64,000 bases of DNA from Pinibacter soli (GCF_029961145.1 NZ_JASBRG010000007.1:2274189-2338188), one strand, 5' to 3'. Shown: positions 26,571 through 34,936, numbered from the stretch's first letter. The notes: generated from the letters alone by a model not told the origin. Made by a program: numbers and translations.

Positions 26571-27782
26571 TTATTTCTCCCTCACACTAACCGCCACTCT
26601 TCTGTCCTTAATACGATCTTCTTCCGGCGCTGTTGCGGGATATTTCGCATACTGGGATCCGTAACCTTCTGCTTTTACGACTTGTGCTCCAACACCCTCA
26701 TCCTGCAAGGCTTTGGTTACGGCGTTTGCTCTTTCGTATGATAATTTTACGTTAGCAGCTTCCTCTCCTACTTTGTCCGTATAGCCGCCTATTTTTATTT
26801 TCACTTTAGGAAATGCTTTTAATATCTGTATGATGTTGTCTATTTCTACACGGCTCTCCGGAACAATTTCTGCGGTACCGAATTTAAAGTTCAGTTCGGT
26901 AAAATCAAACCAATTGTCCTTACCCGCAATCTTTGTTGAATCTTTGATAAACGCTATCAACTCATCTTCTATGCCGCCTTTAAACGCATTGATCTCCACT
27001 CCATTCGGCAATGTCAGTTTTAAAGATTCGTGAGCAGGACTGATCATCGTTACTGCGGTAGTATCATGCTTTTCTTCATGGGCAACCATTTCCGTTGCAG
27101 CAGTCTCTTCATGTTTTTCACCATTGCAGCTCCGCATGAGCCACCACATTATGCATAGGAAAAACAGACCGGCTATTACCCACAACAGAAGATTACCTTT
27201 TGGAGGCTCCACTGTTGCTGGCGCAGGGGCCATGTGATGAGATGCGGGACTGTGCAGAGGATACAACTTTGTAACATCAAAACCTGCAGGCAGGCTGCCA
27301 AGCACGGCACTCTTCTGACCTCCCAAAAAAGAAGACAATCCTCCTGCGGAAAGGTTATTATCAACAGCATGCTTGCCCAAAAGCCCTAAAATCAATGGAA
27401 CGATGGAACCAAACAATGCCGACGAAGTAGAACCCTTCAAACCGAGATTACTTGACAATGCGTTAGCAATACCGCCAAAGTTATTACCGAAGATACCCGT
27501 TAGCAAACCCGGTGCCGATGCCGGTATTCCGCCTCCGGAATGACTGAATGTCCCGGCAAAGTTTTGCAGAATGCCGCTGTTATATGCTTGTTTTGCAAAA
27601 TTGAAAATCGTATCAGCACCGCCTGCTTCCGCTTTTTGAATAATGCCTGCCAATGATAGCGGCACGGCAGCATCAAGTCCTCTGGCTACACTGTTTTCTG
27701 ACTCTCCCAAATAACCCGCAGCTTTAGATATTATATCCCCCGGCAAATAACTTTTTACCGCGTCAAGTAAATTGAAGGCCAT
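26571..27782 (-). CDS. DUF937-OmpA fusion membrane protein
   Basis: A 403-residue protein that joins a DUF937-type N-terminal region to a peptidoglycan-binding OmpA domain. Residues about 1-165 are Gly/Ala/Ser/Leu-rich helices (PLSLAGIIQKAEAGGADTIF and VPLILGLLGKHAV), typical of DUF937. One membrane segment lies at 198-216 (WVIAGLFFLCIMWWLM), then a polar linker, then the OmpA C-terminal domain at about 290-403 with ELNFKFGTAEI, IGGYTDKVGEEAANVKLSYERA and DRRVAVSV. There is no signal peptide, so the N-terminal part should be cytoplasmic and the OmpA part periplasmic. It lies 274 bases upstream of the CHAT gene on the same strand, and a palindrome marks its 3' end, so co-transcription is possible but not shown. 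Confidence 0.85.
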   Translation of the reverse strand: MAFNLLDAVKSYLPGDIISKAAGYLGESENSVARGLDAAVPLSLAGIIQKAEAGGADTIFNFAKQAYNSGILQNFAGTFSHSGGGIPASAPGLLTGIFGNNFGGIANALSSNLGLKGSTSSALFGSIVPLILGLLGKHAVDNNLSAGGLSSFLGGQKSAVLGSLPAGFDVTKLYPLHSPASHHMAPAPATVEPPKGNLLLWVIAGLFFLCIMWWLMRSCNGEKHEETAATEMVAHEEKHDTTAVTMISPAHESLKLTLPNGVEINAFKGGIEDELIAFIKDSTKIAGKDNWFDFTELNFKFGTAEIVPESRVEIDNIIQILKAFPKVKIKIGGYTDKVGEEAANVKLSYERANAVTKALQDEGVGAQVVKAEGYGSQYAKYPATAPEEDRIKDRRVAVSVREK

Positions 27783-27840
27783 AGATTGTTTTTTTTGTTG
27801 TTTGGGGGTTTAACAACAAGAAGAAGAAATAGTTCGGGGC

Positions 27841-27982
27841 AATAACTGAATAAGTGAGTAACCGAATAACTGAATGTAGAACTCTAAACGCCTGACCCAA
27901 GGCCCGCATTAGGCATTTAGAGTTGGGCATTAAGCCCAACTCAGTTATTCAGTTATTCGATTATTCGGTTATTCAGTTATTC
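27841..27982. repeat. Large palindrome with CAGTTATTC arms (family F)
   Basis: AATAACTGAAT... (27841-27875) pairs with ...ATTCAGTTATT (27942-27982), and inside it AACTCTAAACGCCT pairs with AGGCATTTAGAGTT. It stands between the start of the OmpA gene and the end of the next minus-strand gene, whose stop codon it supplies (TTA in CAGTTATT). It may act as a terminator for the small membrane protein gene. Confidence 0.75.
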
Positions 27983-28432
27983 CAACATCGACTTCGACGA
28001 CAGCCCAAAAAGTATGTTCAACATGTAAATGAACTGCGCTATGATAAATGCGCAAATGACTATGATTATCGATGTCACGTATGTATGATCAATCGTGTCG
28101 ACGCCTACAATATCTATATATCGTGTAGGTCTATGGGCAGTGTTTGATTGCAGCGCGGAAAGGAAAAGAAATATGGCAGCAACCGTTATTATAACGTGCA
28201 GCCACGTCAGTATGCGTGAATATAAAAAATTATTGGTGGCTCTGTAGAGAAACCAGAAAAAGCCAAGAAACACAACGCCACAAAGACAAATCATTTTTAA
28301 GGAAAGTACATAGTAAGCATCATTGTAATGCAGGTTGGCCGTTTCATCACTTACGAAAAGAGAGACAATAAAAAGCATGGTTGCTGCAAAAAGCAGTAAG
28401 TTGAATGGTTTGCTTATAAATTTTGATTTCAA
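27977..28432 (-). CDS. Small four-helix membrane protein of unknown function
   Basis: A 151-residue integral membrane protein. Four hydrophobic segments are clear: about 11-28 (LLLFAATMLFIVSLFV), 44-65 (LKMICLCGVVFLGFFWFLY), 73-95 (LTWLHVIITVAAIFLFL) and 118-142 (IIIVICAFIIAQFIYML). The second to third stretch vaguely recalls the first helices of haem-copper oxidase subunits but lacks the rest, so no function is assigned. The start must be TTG at 28432 (or ATT just before), because a stop codon precedes it by two codons. It lies upstream of the OmpA gene on the same strand. Confidence 0.7.
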   Translation of the reverse strand: MKSKFISKPFNLLLFAATMLFIVSLFVSDETANLHYNDAYYVLSLKMICLCGVVFLGFFWFLYRATNNFLYSRILTWLHVIITVAAIFLFLSALQSNTAHRPTRYIDIVGVDTIDHTYVTSIIIVICAFIIAQFIYMLNILFGLSSKSMLE

Positions 28433-28601
28433 AATTTACAATTTTATGGGGTTAATTCTCAATGAGGGGAAGCGTTAGCCCTATGAAAATACTGCTTTTC
28501 GATAACAATCGAAAACCTTTATTTTAAAGGGCTTGAAGGAATTGTAGAACAATTGATTAGAAAAAGAATGTGGATTTTCATTAAAAAAACATCTCGTATT
28601 T

Positions 28602-28859
28602 ATGCCACATTTTTTTCGCACAGCTGCAAACACGAAACTAGTTTTTGTAACAGCCAGCATTTTGCCCAACAAAATTATTTTCGCAATGTCTAAGAAAGAA
28701 ATAAACCTGTATGATTTTGCAAATTATTTCAAAAGCATCGGCTGCAAGAATGCATTGTACCTTGATGGATTTGTTTCACGAACTTACCTTCCTGAAAAAA
28801 ATTGGATTCAAACAGATGGCGATTTTGGTGTTATAATTGGAGTAACGACGAATGAATGA
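28602..28859 (+). pseudogene. Remnant of a phosphodiester glycosidase (DUF2233/NAGPA) gene
   Basis: Only the C-terminal end of this family is present. The open frame reads ILPNKIIFAMSKKEINLYDF and then KNALYLDGFVS and TDGDFGVIIGV, which is the hallmark end of the DUF2233/NAGPA family (IxNFYDFA...C-NALYLDG). Known members are exported proteins of about 230-300 residues; here about 60 matching residues remain, without signal peptide and without the GVFY, ATQSGP and RNGVG motifs. The stretch before ILPN (AANTKLVFVTAS) may be the frame-shifted remains of the RNGVG segment. The gene is almost surely dead. Confidence 0.7.
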
Positions 28860-29110
28860 CGTTGTACAGTTGGAGTGCCGGACCTGGCAAGTTTTAGGAA
28901 CATGCCAGATCTCTGAACACCCCCGGTCTTCATCGTCATTTCATCTACGCTTGGCTACCTCGGTTCGTGTTTCATTTTGCAGTCGGATTTTTTGCAGTAT
29001 CAGAGGCAAGCACCCTGGACACTTGCAAAGCAATTCGTTTTCTATATTCAAAAAAAGCAAGAGCAGTGGCTTTCGCCACCGCTCCCCATTATCCGACACC
29101 TGTTCATGAT
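28860..29110. other. Non-coding decay zone between two gene remnants
   Basis: No convincing coding frame on either strand. An imperfect hairpin CCTGGCAAG...CATGCCAG is seen at about 28879-28908. The stretch probably holds further unrecognisable remains of the flanking dead genes. Confidence 0.5.
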
Positions 29111-29844
29111 TTAGAAGAAGCCTATTTTATTCTTGCTGTATGAAATCAACTACGTCTGTTTTGACTACAATAGCTCAACATCATTTTGTCGGTTTCGCGT
29201 CCGAAACCAATTCTTTATAACCACCAAAAGGCACATGAGCAGGATATGCGTGATAACAGTTGACTTAAACTCGTCCGGCCTGCATGGTTCCGGGCGCTTG
29301 ATACAATTCATGAATCTCTCTTCCATACACCCGCGCCCAGTCCATACAATGTGTCATTGGCTATCGCTATTGCTTCCCCGGTTGTTATAAAGGCTGTTAC
29401 GATGTAACAGACCCAAAACTTTTTCGTGGAAAATGTACACCTCTTTGTGTCTATTGAAAATAGCAGGCTTAGTAAAAGCTATTCTCAAGCCCACTATTTT
29501 TTAAGAAATGCTTCGCCGCCGCAAAGAACTTATGCATCTTCCAACTAGCCTATATTGGGTAGCTTTCAATTTTGTCGAATGATCTTCAGAGCCTGTCCTC
29601 TTTTTCTCGCCGTTCAGCAAAATGTGCCCACATACCCGATGGAGCACACAATGCTTACAGGCTTTTGTTCAGCGGTTTTCCTTTTTAAAGACTTCTGTAG
29701 CTCATAAACTACTTCTCTAATTTCTTTTCCATTTCTTATGGCTACTTGTCCTAAACAACTTTCATTCATCATCGGAAACGTTATCGATGTATTCGGCACT
29801 ACCCACTCACCACCAATAAAATGCCCGTATTTTTCTTTACACAT
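29111..29844 (-). pseudogene. Decayed aldehyde dehydrogenase gene (internal deletion, several frameshifts)
   Basis: Read on the minus strand, pieces of one aldehyde dehydrogenase appear in order but in different frames. The N-terminus KYGHFIGGEWV starts just after 29844. It is followed by RNGKEIREVV (compare DNGKPIRE of the family). Further on come EAIAIANDTLYGLGAGVW (29376-29323), ELYQAPGTMQAGRV (29309-29268), VNCYHAYPAHVPFGGY (29264-29217) and the C-terminal LISYSKNKIGFF followed by TAA (29149-29111). The Trp expected after QAGRV is a TAA stop. About 730 bases remain of roughly 1500, and the segment with the catalytic Glu and Cys is deleted. The gene heads away from the AraC gene at 29980, the usual layout for such a regulator and its target. 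Confidence 0.85.
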
Positions 29845-29979
29845 CAGTCTGAATACTAACTTCTAAAATAACTGCTTAAGTGTGCTGCACTTTAGTACTT
29901 TTTTATAGCACAATCGTACTTTACTTTTTCTGTCTTGGATTATTTTTTAGTATTTTGATATAACCAAAAACGTTCGGTT

Positions 29980-30915
29980 GTGCCCAGCCATAATTATCTG
30001 AACACCATTAGCCTCACTCCGCGCAAAGAGCTGCAAACATTTGTGGAGCATAGGCGCGTGTTTAATCTCAACAACTGCGAACTGAATATTTTTGAAAGCT
30101 ACGAGGAAACTTATCGTGTTCCACTTACCTTCAATGATTTTGTAATCACTAGTATGATGCGGGGAAAAAAGATCGTGCATCTTTTTGAGAAACCTGCATT
30201 CACCTACTTACCCGGAGAAACGGCAATCGCCGCTGGAAACGAACCCATGGTAATTGATTTCCCTGAAGCGTCAGAGCTTAATCCAACACAGTGTGTAGCA
30301 CTCGCCATAGCTTCCGGATACATCAATGATACGCTCGGTTATTTAAACAATCATTACAACAGCGATCCAGACATAAAGCATAACTGGAAATTGCAGTTTA
30401 ATCAATACCACTTCAACAATGATGCTGAGATCACAGATATCATTAACAAACTGATCCGCATTTGTAGCAGCAGCGACACTGCTAAAAATATTTACGCAGA
30501 TCTCAATCTTAAAGAATTACTGATAAGACTTGTGCAAAGTCAGCACATGATACAAACGGCGAGTGAAGCATCAGAAATAAGCAATCGTACAAGACTTCAT
30601 TATATTCTCAATTATATTCACGAAAATCTTACAGGCAAAATTGCTGTTGACACGCTTAGCCGCAAAGCATATATGAGCCGCAATGATTTCTTTAAATGGT
30701 TTCGCCAGCAGTTTGGCATTACACCACTTGATTACATTAACAGTGAAAGAATAAAACTTGCGAAACAATTACTGAGTTACGGCAGCCATAGCATTACCGA
30801 AGTAAGCTACCGTTGTGGCTTTTCTGATGTAAATTATTTTGTAAGGTTATTTAAAAAAGTAGAGGGCATTACTCCGAAGGTGTATAAAGATTTGAGTTGT
30901 ATGCGGATCGACTGA
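29980..30915 (+). CDS. AraC-family transcriptional regulator (AraC_N type)
   Basis: A 311-residue DNA-binding regulator. The N-terminal domain (about 10-170) fits the AraC_N type (LNNCELNIFESYEE, TSMMRGKKIVHLF, YLPGETAIAAGNEPMVIDFPEA). The C-terminal double helix-turn-helix spans about 205-308 (LSRKAYMSRNDFFKWFRQQF, ITEVSYRCGFSDVNYFVRLF). The start is a GTG at 29980; no ATG exists between it and the upstream in-frame stop. It points away from the aldehyde dehydrogenase remnant, which was probably its target, so the regulator may be an orphan. Its stop codon abuts the stop codon of the convergent lipoprotein gene without a base between. Confidence 0.88.
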   Translation: MPSHNYLNTISLTPRKELQTFVEHRRVFNLNNCELNIFESYEETYRVPLTFNDFVITSMMRGKKIVHLFEKPAFTYLPGETAIAAGNEPMVIDFPEASELNPTQCVALAIASGYINDTLGYLNNHYNSDPDIKHNWKLQFNQYHFNNDAEITDIINKLIRICSSSDTAKNIYADLNLKELLIRLVQSQHMIQTASEASEISNRTRLHYILNYIHENLTGKIAVDTLSRKAYMSRNDFFKWFRQQFGITPLDYINSERIKLAKQLLSYGSHSITEVSYRCGFSDVNYFVRLFKKVEGITPKVYKDLSCMRID

Positions 30916-31407
30916 TTAATAAGTAAGGTCATTCAACACCTTCCATTCCGGATCTTCCTGCATTTCAAAATTTTCATAATGCTCCTTAAGTTTTTCGGTA
31001 ACACCAACCCAATCTGCGTCCCTGTCTGTATAATAGTAAATAGTCAGATCATCACCATAGATTCTTTGGGCAACCAGATGAGCAACTCCAGTCGTCTGCA
31101 TTTTCTTCAGAATTGATTTTGCCAGCCCCAGGGAATCAGCGCCCAAATTCTGAATTACATATAAATTATTCATTTTAAAATTTGCGCGCACAGATCCTGA
31201 GCAATATTTTTTGTATGGATAATTCTTATAAGGCGTGTTAACCCAGATGTCGGCAGTGTCTTGCCAAAGCGGCTTTTTAAAGCGCACAATTATATCCTTT
31301 AGATAAACACTTTCTTTTTTTTGAATGGCGTTCCATTGTTCTTTTGTTGAGAGCCCGCAAGAACAGCATATCAAAAATGACAACAATAGTATGGTTCTGA
31401 AATGCAT
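30916..31407 (-). CDS. Small hypothetical lipoprotein
   Basis: A 163-residue lipoprotein of unknown function. The signal peptide MHFRTILLLSFLICC is followed by a lipobox CSC (Cys15 or Cys17). The mature part is mixed alpha/beta and rich in Tyr and Lys (TPYKNYPYKKYCSGSV, DDLTIYYYTDRDADWV). No domain was recognised. Its stop codon abuts the stop codon of the AraC gene (convergent, zero gap), so the two transcripts must overlap. It lies 22 bases downstream of the DUF3037 gene on the same strand and may be the last gene of that operon. Confidence 0.75.
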   Translation of the reverse strand: MHFRTILLLSFLICCSCGLSTKEQWNAIQKKESVYLKDIIVRFKKPLWQDTADIWVNTPYKNYPYKKYCSGSVRANFKMNNLYVIQNLGADSLGLAKSILKKMQTTGVAHLVAQRIYGDDLTIYYYTDRDADWVGVTEKLKEHYENFEMQEDPEWKVLNDLTY

Positions 31408-31429
31408 AGATTTAGGGTTATTTACAGGG

Positions 31430-31813
31430 TCAAATTACAAACTCTTCAAACAACTTCTTCGCCGTCTTCTGCGGCTCTGCGCAAAATCCCGGATGCACTT
31501 TAGAAGTTTGAATAATGGTGCTTCGTGTTGCCGTTAGCCAGCGAAAACGTGAGGCTACATCCAGTTTTGCAATCGGACCGCCATTAATATCTCCTGCGGC
31601 AATTAATGCAAAAGCCTTCAAATATTCACGTAGCTGGTCAATATCAATATCGGCGTATAACGCACGAAGACGTTCTTCATCCAGCGAATAAATTGTTTCT
31701 AAAAAAACCGGCTTACGGCAGTACAGCACGATCCCAACGTTCAGAAATTCTTCACGCTCTACGCGAGGCACTACACGTATAACGGCGTACTCAAATAAGT
31801 GATTTTCTTGCAT
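31430..31813 (-). CDS. DUF3037 protein
   Basis: A 127-residue cytoplasmic protein of the DUF3037 family (start FEYAVIRVVPRVEREEFLNV, then GIVLYCRKPVF, later LDVASRFRWLTATRST). Its function is unknown. The start codon lies inside the end of the upstream HipA-like gene (23-base overlap), so translation of the two is likely coupled. From memory, DUF3037 genes commonly sit beside this kind of HipA-like kinase gene in many bacteria, which suggests they act together. Confidence 0.88.
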   Translation of the reverse strand: MQENHLFEYAVIRVVPRVEREEFLNVGIVLYCRKPVFLETIYSLDEERLRALYADIDIDQLREYLKAFALIAAGDINGGPIAKLDVASRFRWLTATRSTIIQTSKVHPGFCAEPQKTAKKLFEEFVI

Positions 31814-32588
31814 GCTGTGCTTCTTTTACAAAAACGTTGGATTGTGCGATACGCGTTGTTAAAAATTGTACATACACCTGCTTGATTTCCTGCGGTGTCA
31901 TATCTTCTCCATAATTACTCAGCCATTCATCAGGCACAGTATTAACGATTGACTGGATACGATCACTCGTTAATATCTCACGGAACCTTTCATCCACTTT
32001 CTCCAATTCACTTGCCTGCGGCAGCAATACATGATCTTTCACCATTGCAAATGGCCTCACAGCCTGCTCTTCCCAATTGCTCCACGAATGATGAAAATAT
32101 AAGGATGCACCATGATCGATCAACCAAAGTTCATGGTGCCACATCAACATGTTGGTGTTGCGTGCAGTGCGGTCAACATTGGTCAAGAGACAATCCATCC
32201 ACACAATTTGTGAAGCCAATAATGGATCAAGCTTCGTCACTACCGGATCGTAAGTGATGGCGCCGGATAAATAATGTATCGCAAGATTCAACCCCACACT
32301 TGCTTTCAGCAGATCCTGTATTTCCTCATCCGGTTCCGTGCGGCCGAATGCTGTATCAAGATTTGCAAAAACTATTTCAGGCATTTTCAACCCAAGTGCC
32401 CTTGCAATTTCCCCACCTATCAATTCCGCCACAAGCGCCTTCACTCCCTGTCCCGCCCCGCGAAATTTAAGCACGTACTTAAACCCGTCGTCCGCCTCGG
32501 CAATAGCTGGCAGCGAACCGCCCTCTCGCAACGGCGTCACATAACGCGTTACATTAACCGTTCTTATTTCTGGTTCAGAAAAATTCAT
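31791..32588 (-). CDS. HipA-like Ser/Thr kinase family protein
   Basis: A 265-residue protein with the HipA/PI3K-like kinase fold. Visible parts: Lys41 in YVLKFRG (ATP site), the catalytic loop DCLLTNVDRTARNTNML with Asp139 and Asn144, and the metal-binding Asp158 in LWLIDHGASL. It is much shorter than the HipA toxin (about 440 residues) and lacks its N-terminal subdomain; no HipB-like antitoxin with a helix-turn-helix is near. Instead the partner is the overlapping DUF3037 gene. Substrate unknown. It is read away from the ABC gene at 32789; the divergent gap holds a long palindrome. Confidence 0.85.
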   Translation of the reverse strand: MNFSEPEIRTVNVTRYVTPLREGGSLPAIAEADDGFKYVLKFRGAGQGVKALVAELIGGEIARALGLKMPEIVFANLDTAFGRTEPDEEIQDLLKASVGLNLAIHYLSGAITYDPVVTKLDPLLASQIVWMDCLLTNVDRTARNTNMLMWHHELWLIDHGASLYFHHSWSNWEEQAVRPFAMVKDHVLLPQASELEKVDERFREILTSDRIQSIVNTVPDEWLSNYGEDMTPQEIKQVYVQFLTTRIAQSNVFVKEAQHARKSLI

Positions 32589-32602
32589 AGTGCAAGATAG
32601 GA

Positions 32603-32748
32603 GTTGAAAATTGAAAATGGAAAGTTGAAAATGGAACGCAGATTTTTATGATTGTTAAGATTAAGTATGATCTTTCTTGAATACCTAACTAATCATCAAA
32701 ACCATGACAATCTGCGTTCCCTTCATTTTCAACTTTCAATTTTCAACT
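32603..32748. repeat. Long palindrome in a divergent gap (families G/H)
   Basis: GTTGAAAATTGAAAATGG... and GGAACGCAGATTTTTATGATT on the left pair with AATCTGCGTTCC and ...CATTTTCAACTTTCAATTTTCAAC on the right. The genes on either side diverge (HipA-like minus, ABC plus), so this is not a simple terminator. The GAACGCAGATTTT word recurs at 52025, and the TTTTCAACTTTCAA word recurs at 55243. Confidence 0.75.
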
Positions 32749-32788
32749 TTCAATTTCTTCGTATTTTCACGCCTCCAAATCCTGACCA

Positions 32789-33766
32789 ATGAGTTTTTTA
32801 CAAGTAACAGATATCTACAAACGTATTGAAACAAGTGATGTTTTGAATGGTGTAAGTTTTTCGCAAAACAAAACGCAGAACATTGCCATTGCCGGCGAAA
32901 CAGGATCAGGAAAAAGCACATTACTCAAATCTATCGCCGGACTTTCACAACCAGACCACGGAAACATTTATTTTGAAGGTACACGTGTGGAGGGCCCTGC
33001 AGAAAAATTAATTCCCGGACACCCGGGCATTGCTTATCTGTCGCAACACTACGAGTTGCTGAACAATTATAGAGTAGAAGAATTATTGTCTTACGCAAAT
33101 GAGTTACCTGAAGATGAGGCCAACAAATTGTTTGACATCTGCGAAATAAGTCATTTGCTAAAACGTAGAACAGACAAACTTTCCGGTGGAGAAAAACAAC
33201 GCATTGCCATGGCAAGATTGCTAATTTCTTCACCGCGGCTTTTATTGCTCGATGAGCCGTTTTCCAATCTGGATCTCATTCATAAAAACACGCTTAAAAA
33301 AGTCATCAAAGATATCCAGGAACATTTGGGCACCTCTTGTATCATCTGCTCGCACGATCCCTTTGACACACTTTCATGGGCAGAGGAGATCATTGTGTTG
33401 AAACAGGGAAAGATTGTACAGCAGGGTACACCACAGGAAATTTACAAACATCCCATCAATGAATATGTGGCAGGACTATTCGGTTCTTACAACTTAATAC
33501 CGGCAGACAATGCGGGCATTTTTGGAAAATTCATCCTGGCCGGAAGCAATCTTTTAATTCGCCCTGAAAGCTTTAAGATTACCAGCGCAGAAACCAATGA
33601 TGCCATCAAAGGCATTGTGAAAAAAGTAAACTTCGAAGGAAGTCTTCACGAGCTTTCTGTCACCATTCCCGGCAATTCTATTACCGTAAAAACAATTGAC
33701 AATCATTACAAGGAAGGAGGCATTGTTTATCTGACATTGTTTGCGGGCGATGTGTGGTATATCTAG
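32789..33766 (+). CDS. Orphan ABC transporter ATP-binding protein with TOBE domain
   Basis: Cytoplasmic ATPase of an ABC importer of the FbpC/PotA type. The 325 residues show Walker A GETGSGKST (36-44), a Q-loop at YLSQHYEL, the signature LSGGEKQR (131-138), Walker B LLLLDEP (151-157), the H-loop CSHD (His189), and a TOBE-like C-terminal domain at about 245-325. There is no permease or binding-protein gene beside it, so its membrane partner is encoded elsewhere or it is shared. Iron, polyamine, molybdate or sulfate import are possible; the sequence does not decide. Confidence 0.88.
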   Translation: MSFLQVTDIYKRIETSDVLNGVSFSQNKTQNIAIAGETGSGKSTLLKSIAGLSQPDHGNIYFEGTRVEGPAEKLIPGHPGIAYLSQHYELLNNYRVEELLSYANELPEDEANKLFDICEISHLLKRRTDKLSGGEKQRIAMARLLISSPRLLLLDEPFSNLDLIHKNTLKKVIKDIQEHLGTSCIICSHDPFDTLSWAEEIIVLKQGKIVQQGTPQEIYKHPINEYVAGLFGSYNLIPADNAGIFGKFILAGSNLLIRPESFKITSAETNDAIKGIVKKVNFEGSLHELSVTIPGNSITVKTIDNHYKEGGIVYLTLFAGDVWYI

Positions 33767-33785
33767 TTGCTCCTGGTGCCGACAG

Positions 33786-33948
33786 TTTTTTTAACCACGG
33801 AGTAAAGGAGTTTTTTTCACAGAGAAAAGAAGGAGGTGTCGTCTGGGTCCCCGAGTATATATCGTTTTCTCATGGGTTCCCATTTATCAACGCCCTAGTT
33901 CTCCTTTCCTCTGTGAAAAAACCTCCGCGCACTCTGTGGTTAAAAAAA
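33786..33948. repeat. Palindrome with CACAGAG arms (family C)
   Basis: TTTTTTTAACCACGGAGTAA and GGAGTTTTTTTCACAGAG at 33786-33824 pair with CTCTGTGAAAAAACCTCC and GCGCACTCTGTGGTTAA at 33910-33942. It occupies the gap between the ABC and AraC genes, both on the plus strand, and may terminate the former. Confidence 0.8.
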
Positions 33949-34033
33949 TCTTCATCATTAAGGAATGTTCATTAACTACTAACGTTCTTGCATCTGCTCT
34001 ATCATTTCGTAAATTTGACTTTCAACATTTCTC

Positions 34034-34936
34034 ATGGAAGAAAAACTCGAACGCATCATTGACAATAGTATCATCCGTTCTACTATATGGACATTTGATG
34101 AAATCAAAATGGGGCACGCCATTTCAAGTGCCGAAGTGGGAAGTACATTTTCTACCGGTCAGCAAAACTCTGATGTCGTTCGGTTACATTTCGGATTGAA
34201 AGGCGATTATGTATTTACTTACAAACAACTCAACAAAACATACGATCTCATTGGTGGTCATCATAACATCATGTTCTCGAAAGATTTTGATATTGTGGTG
34301 CAAAACAAAACTGCCGAGGTAGAAACATTTGGTGTACAATTTCCCAGGGCCGTTTTTGTCAACTTCACACAAAATGCTACTGATGCATTGAAACGATTTG
34401 CCGAAGCGATCATGAATGATAAAAGCATTATGCTTAGTGAAAACTGGGGCAGTATTGATTCTCCTATCCAGCAAGTAATACAACAAGTGATCAATTGCAA
34501 TTATAGCGGCGATCTTAAAAAGCTCTTCATGCTTTCTAAATGCATCGAGTTATTGGTGCTCTGTGCAGAGTCGTATGATCTTGCCAACAAAAAAGATCCG
34601 TTCATTAAAAGCAAAGCTGATAAAGAAAAGATCATTGCTGTGCGCGACCTCATCAATGACAGAGTGACCGACCCTCCTAACCTTTCGCAAATTTCAAGAT
34701 TGGTTGGTCTTAATGAATACAAACTCAAACGCGGTTTTAAAGAAACATTCAACAACACGGTATTTGGTTACCTGGCAGAACAACGTTTGCATCTTGCCCA
34801 TCAATATTTGCGGGACACTAAAAAAACAGCTGCGGAAATTTCTTACGAGCTTGGTTATGCAACGCCACAACATTTCAATAACGCCTTCAAGAAGAAGTTT
34901 GGCCTCACGCCTTTTTCCGTTAGAAATAATCCGTAA
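34034..34936 (+). CDS. AraC-family transcriptional regulator
   Basis: A 300-residue regulator. The N-terminal 190 residues form an unassigned cupin-like ligand domain (RLHFGLKGDYVFTY, FGVQFPRAVFVNF). The C-terminal AraC helix-turn-helix pair lies at about 200-298 (LSQISRLVGLNEYKLKRGFK, AAEISYELGYATPQHFNNAF). It belongs to the Bacteroidota/cyanobacterial type in which the second helix-turn-helix has GYATPQHFNNAFKKKFG. It precedes, by 80 bases on the same strand, an SRPBCC protein gene, which is a possible target or operon partner. Confidence 0.88.
   Translation: MEEKLERIIDNSIIRSTIWTFDEIKMGHAISSAEVGSTFSTGQQNSDVVRLHFGLKGDYVFTYKQLNKTYDLIGGHHNIMFSKDFDIVVQNKTAEVETFGVQFPRAVFVNFTQNATDALKRFAEAIMNDKSIMLSENWGSIDSPIQQVIQQVINCNYSGDLKKLFMLSKCIELLVLCAESYDLANKKDPFIKSKADKEKIIAVRDLINDRVTDPPNLSQISRLVGLNEYKLKRGFKETFNNTVFGYLAEQRLHLAHQYLRDTKKTAAEISYELGYATPQHFNNAFKKKFGLTPFSVRNNP

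Noticed and set aside
28602-28859. Small intact gene
   Set aside because: The text corresponds to the C-terminal fifth of DUF2233/NAGPA proteins, without signal peptide or the upstream motifs, so a remnant is more likely.
29133-29390. 85-codon plus-strand frame near the AraC gene
   Set aside because: It is antisense to the aldehyde dehydrogenase remnant, whose fragments explain the open frame.
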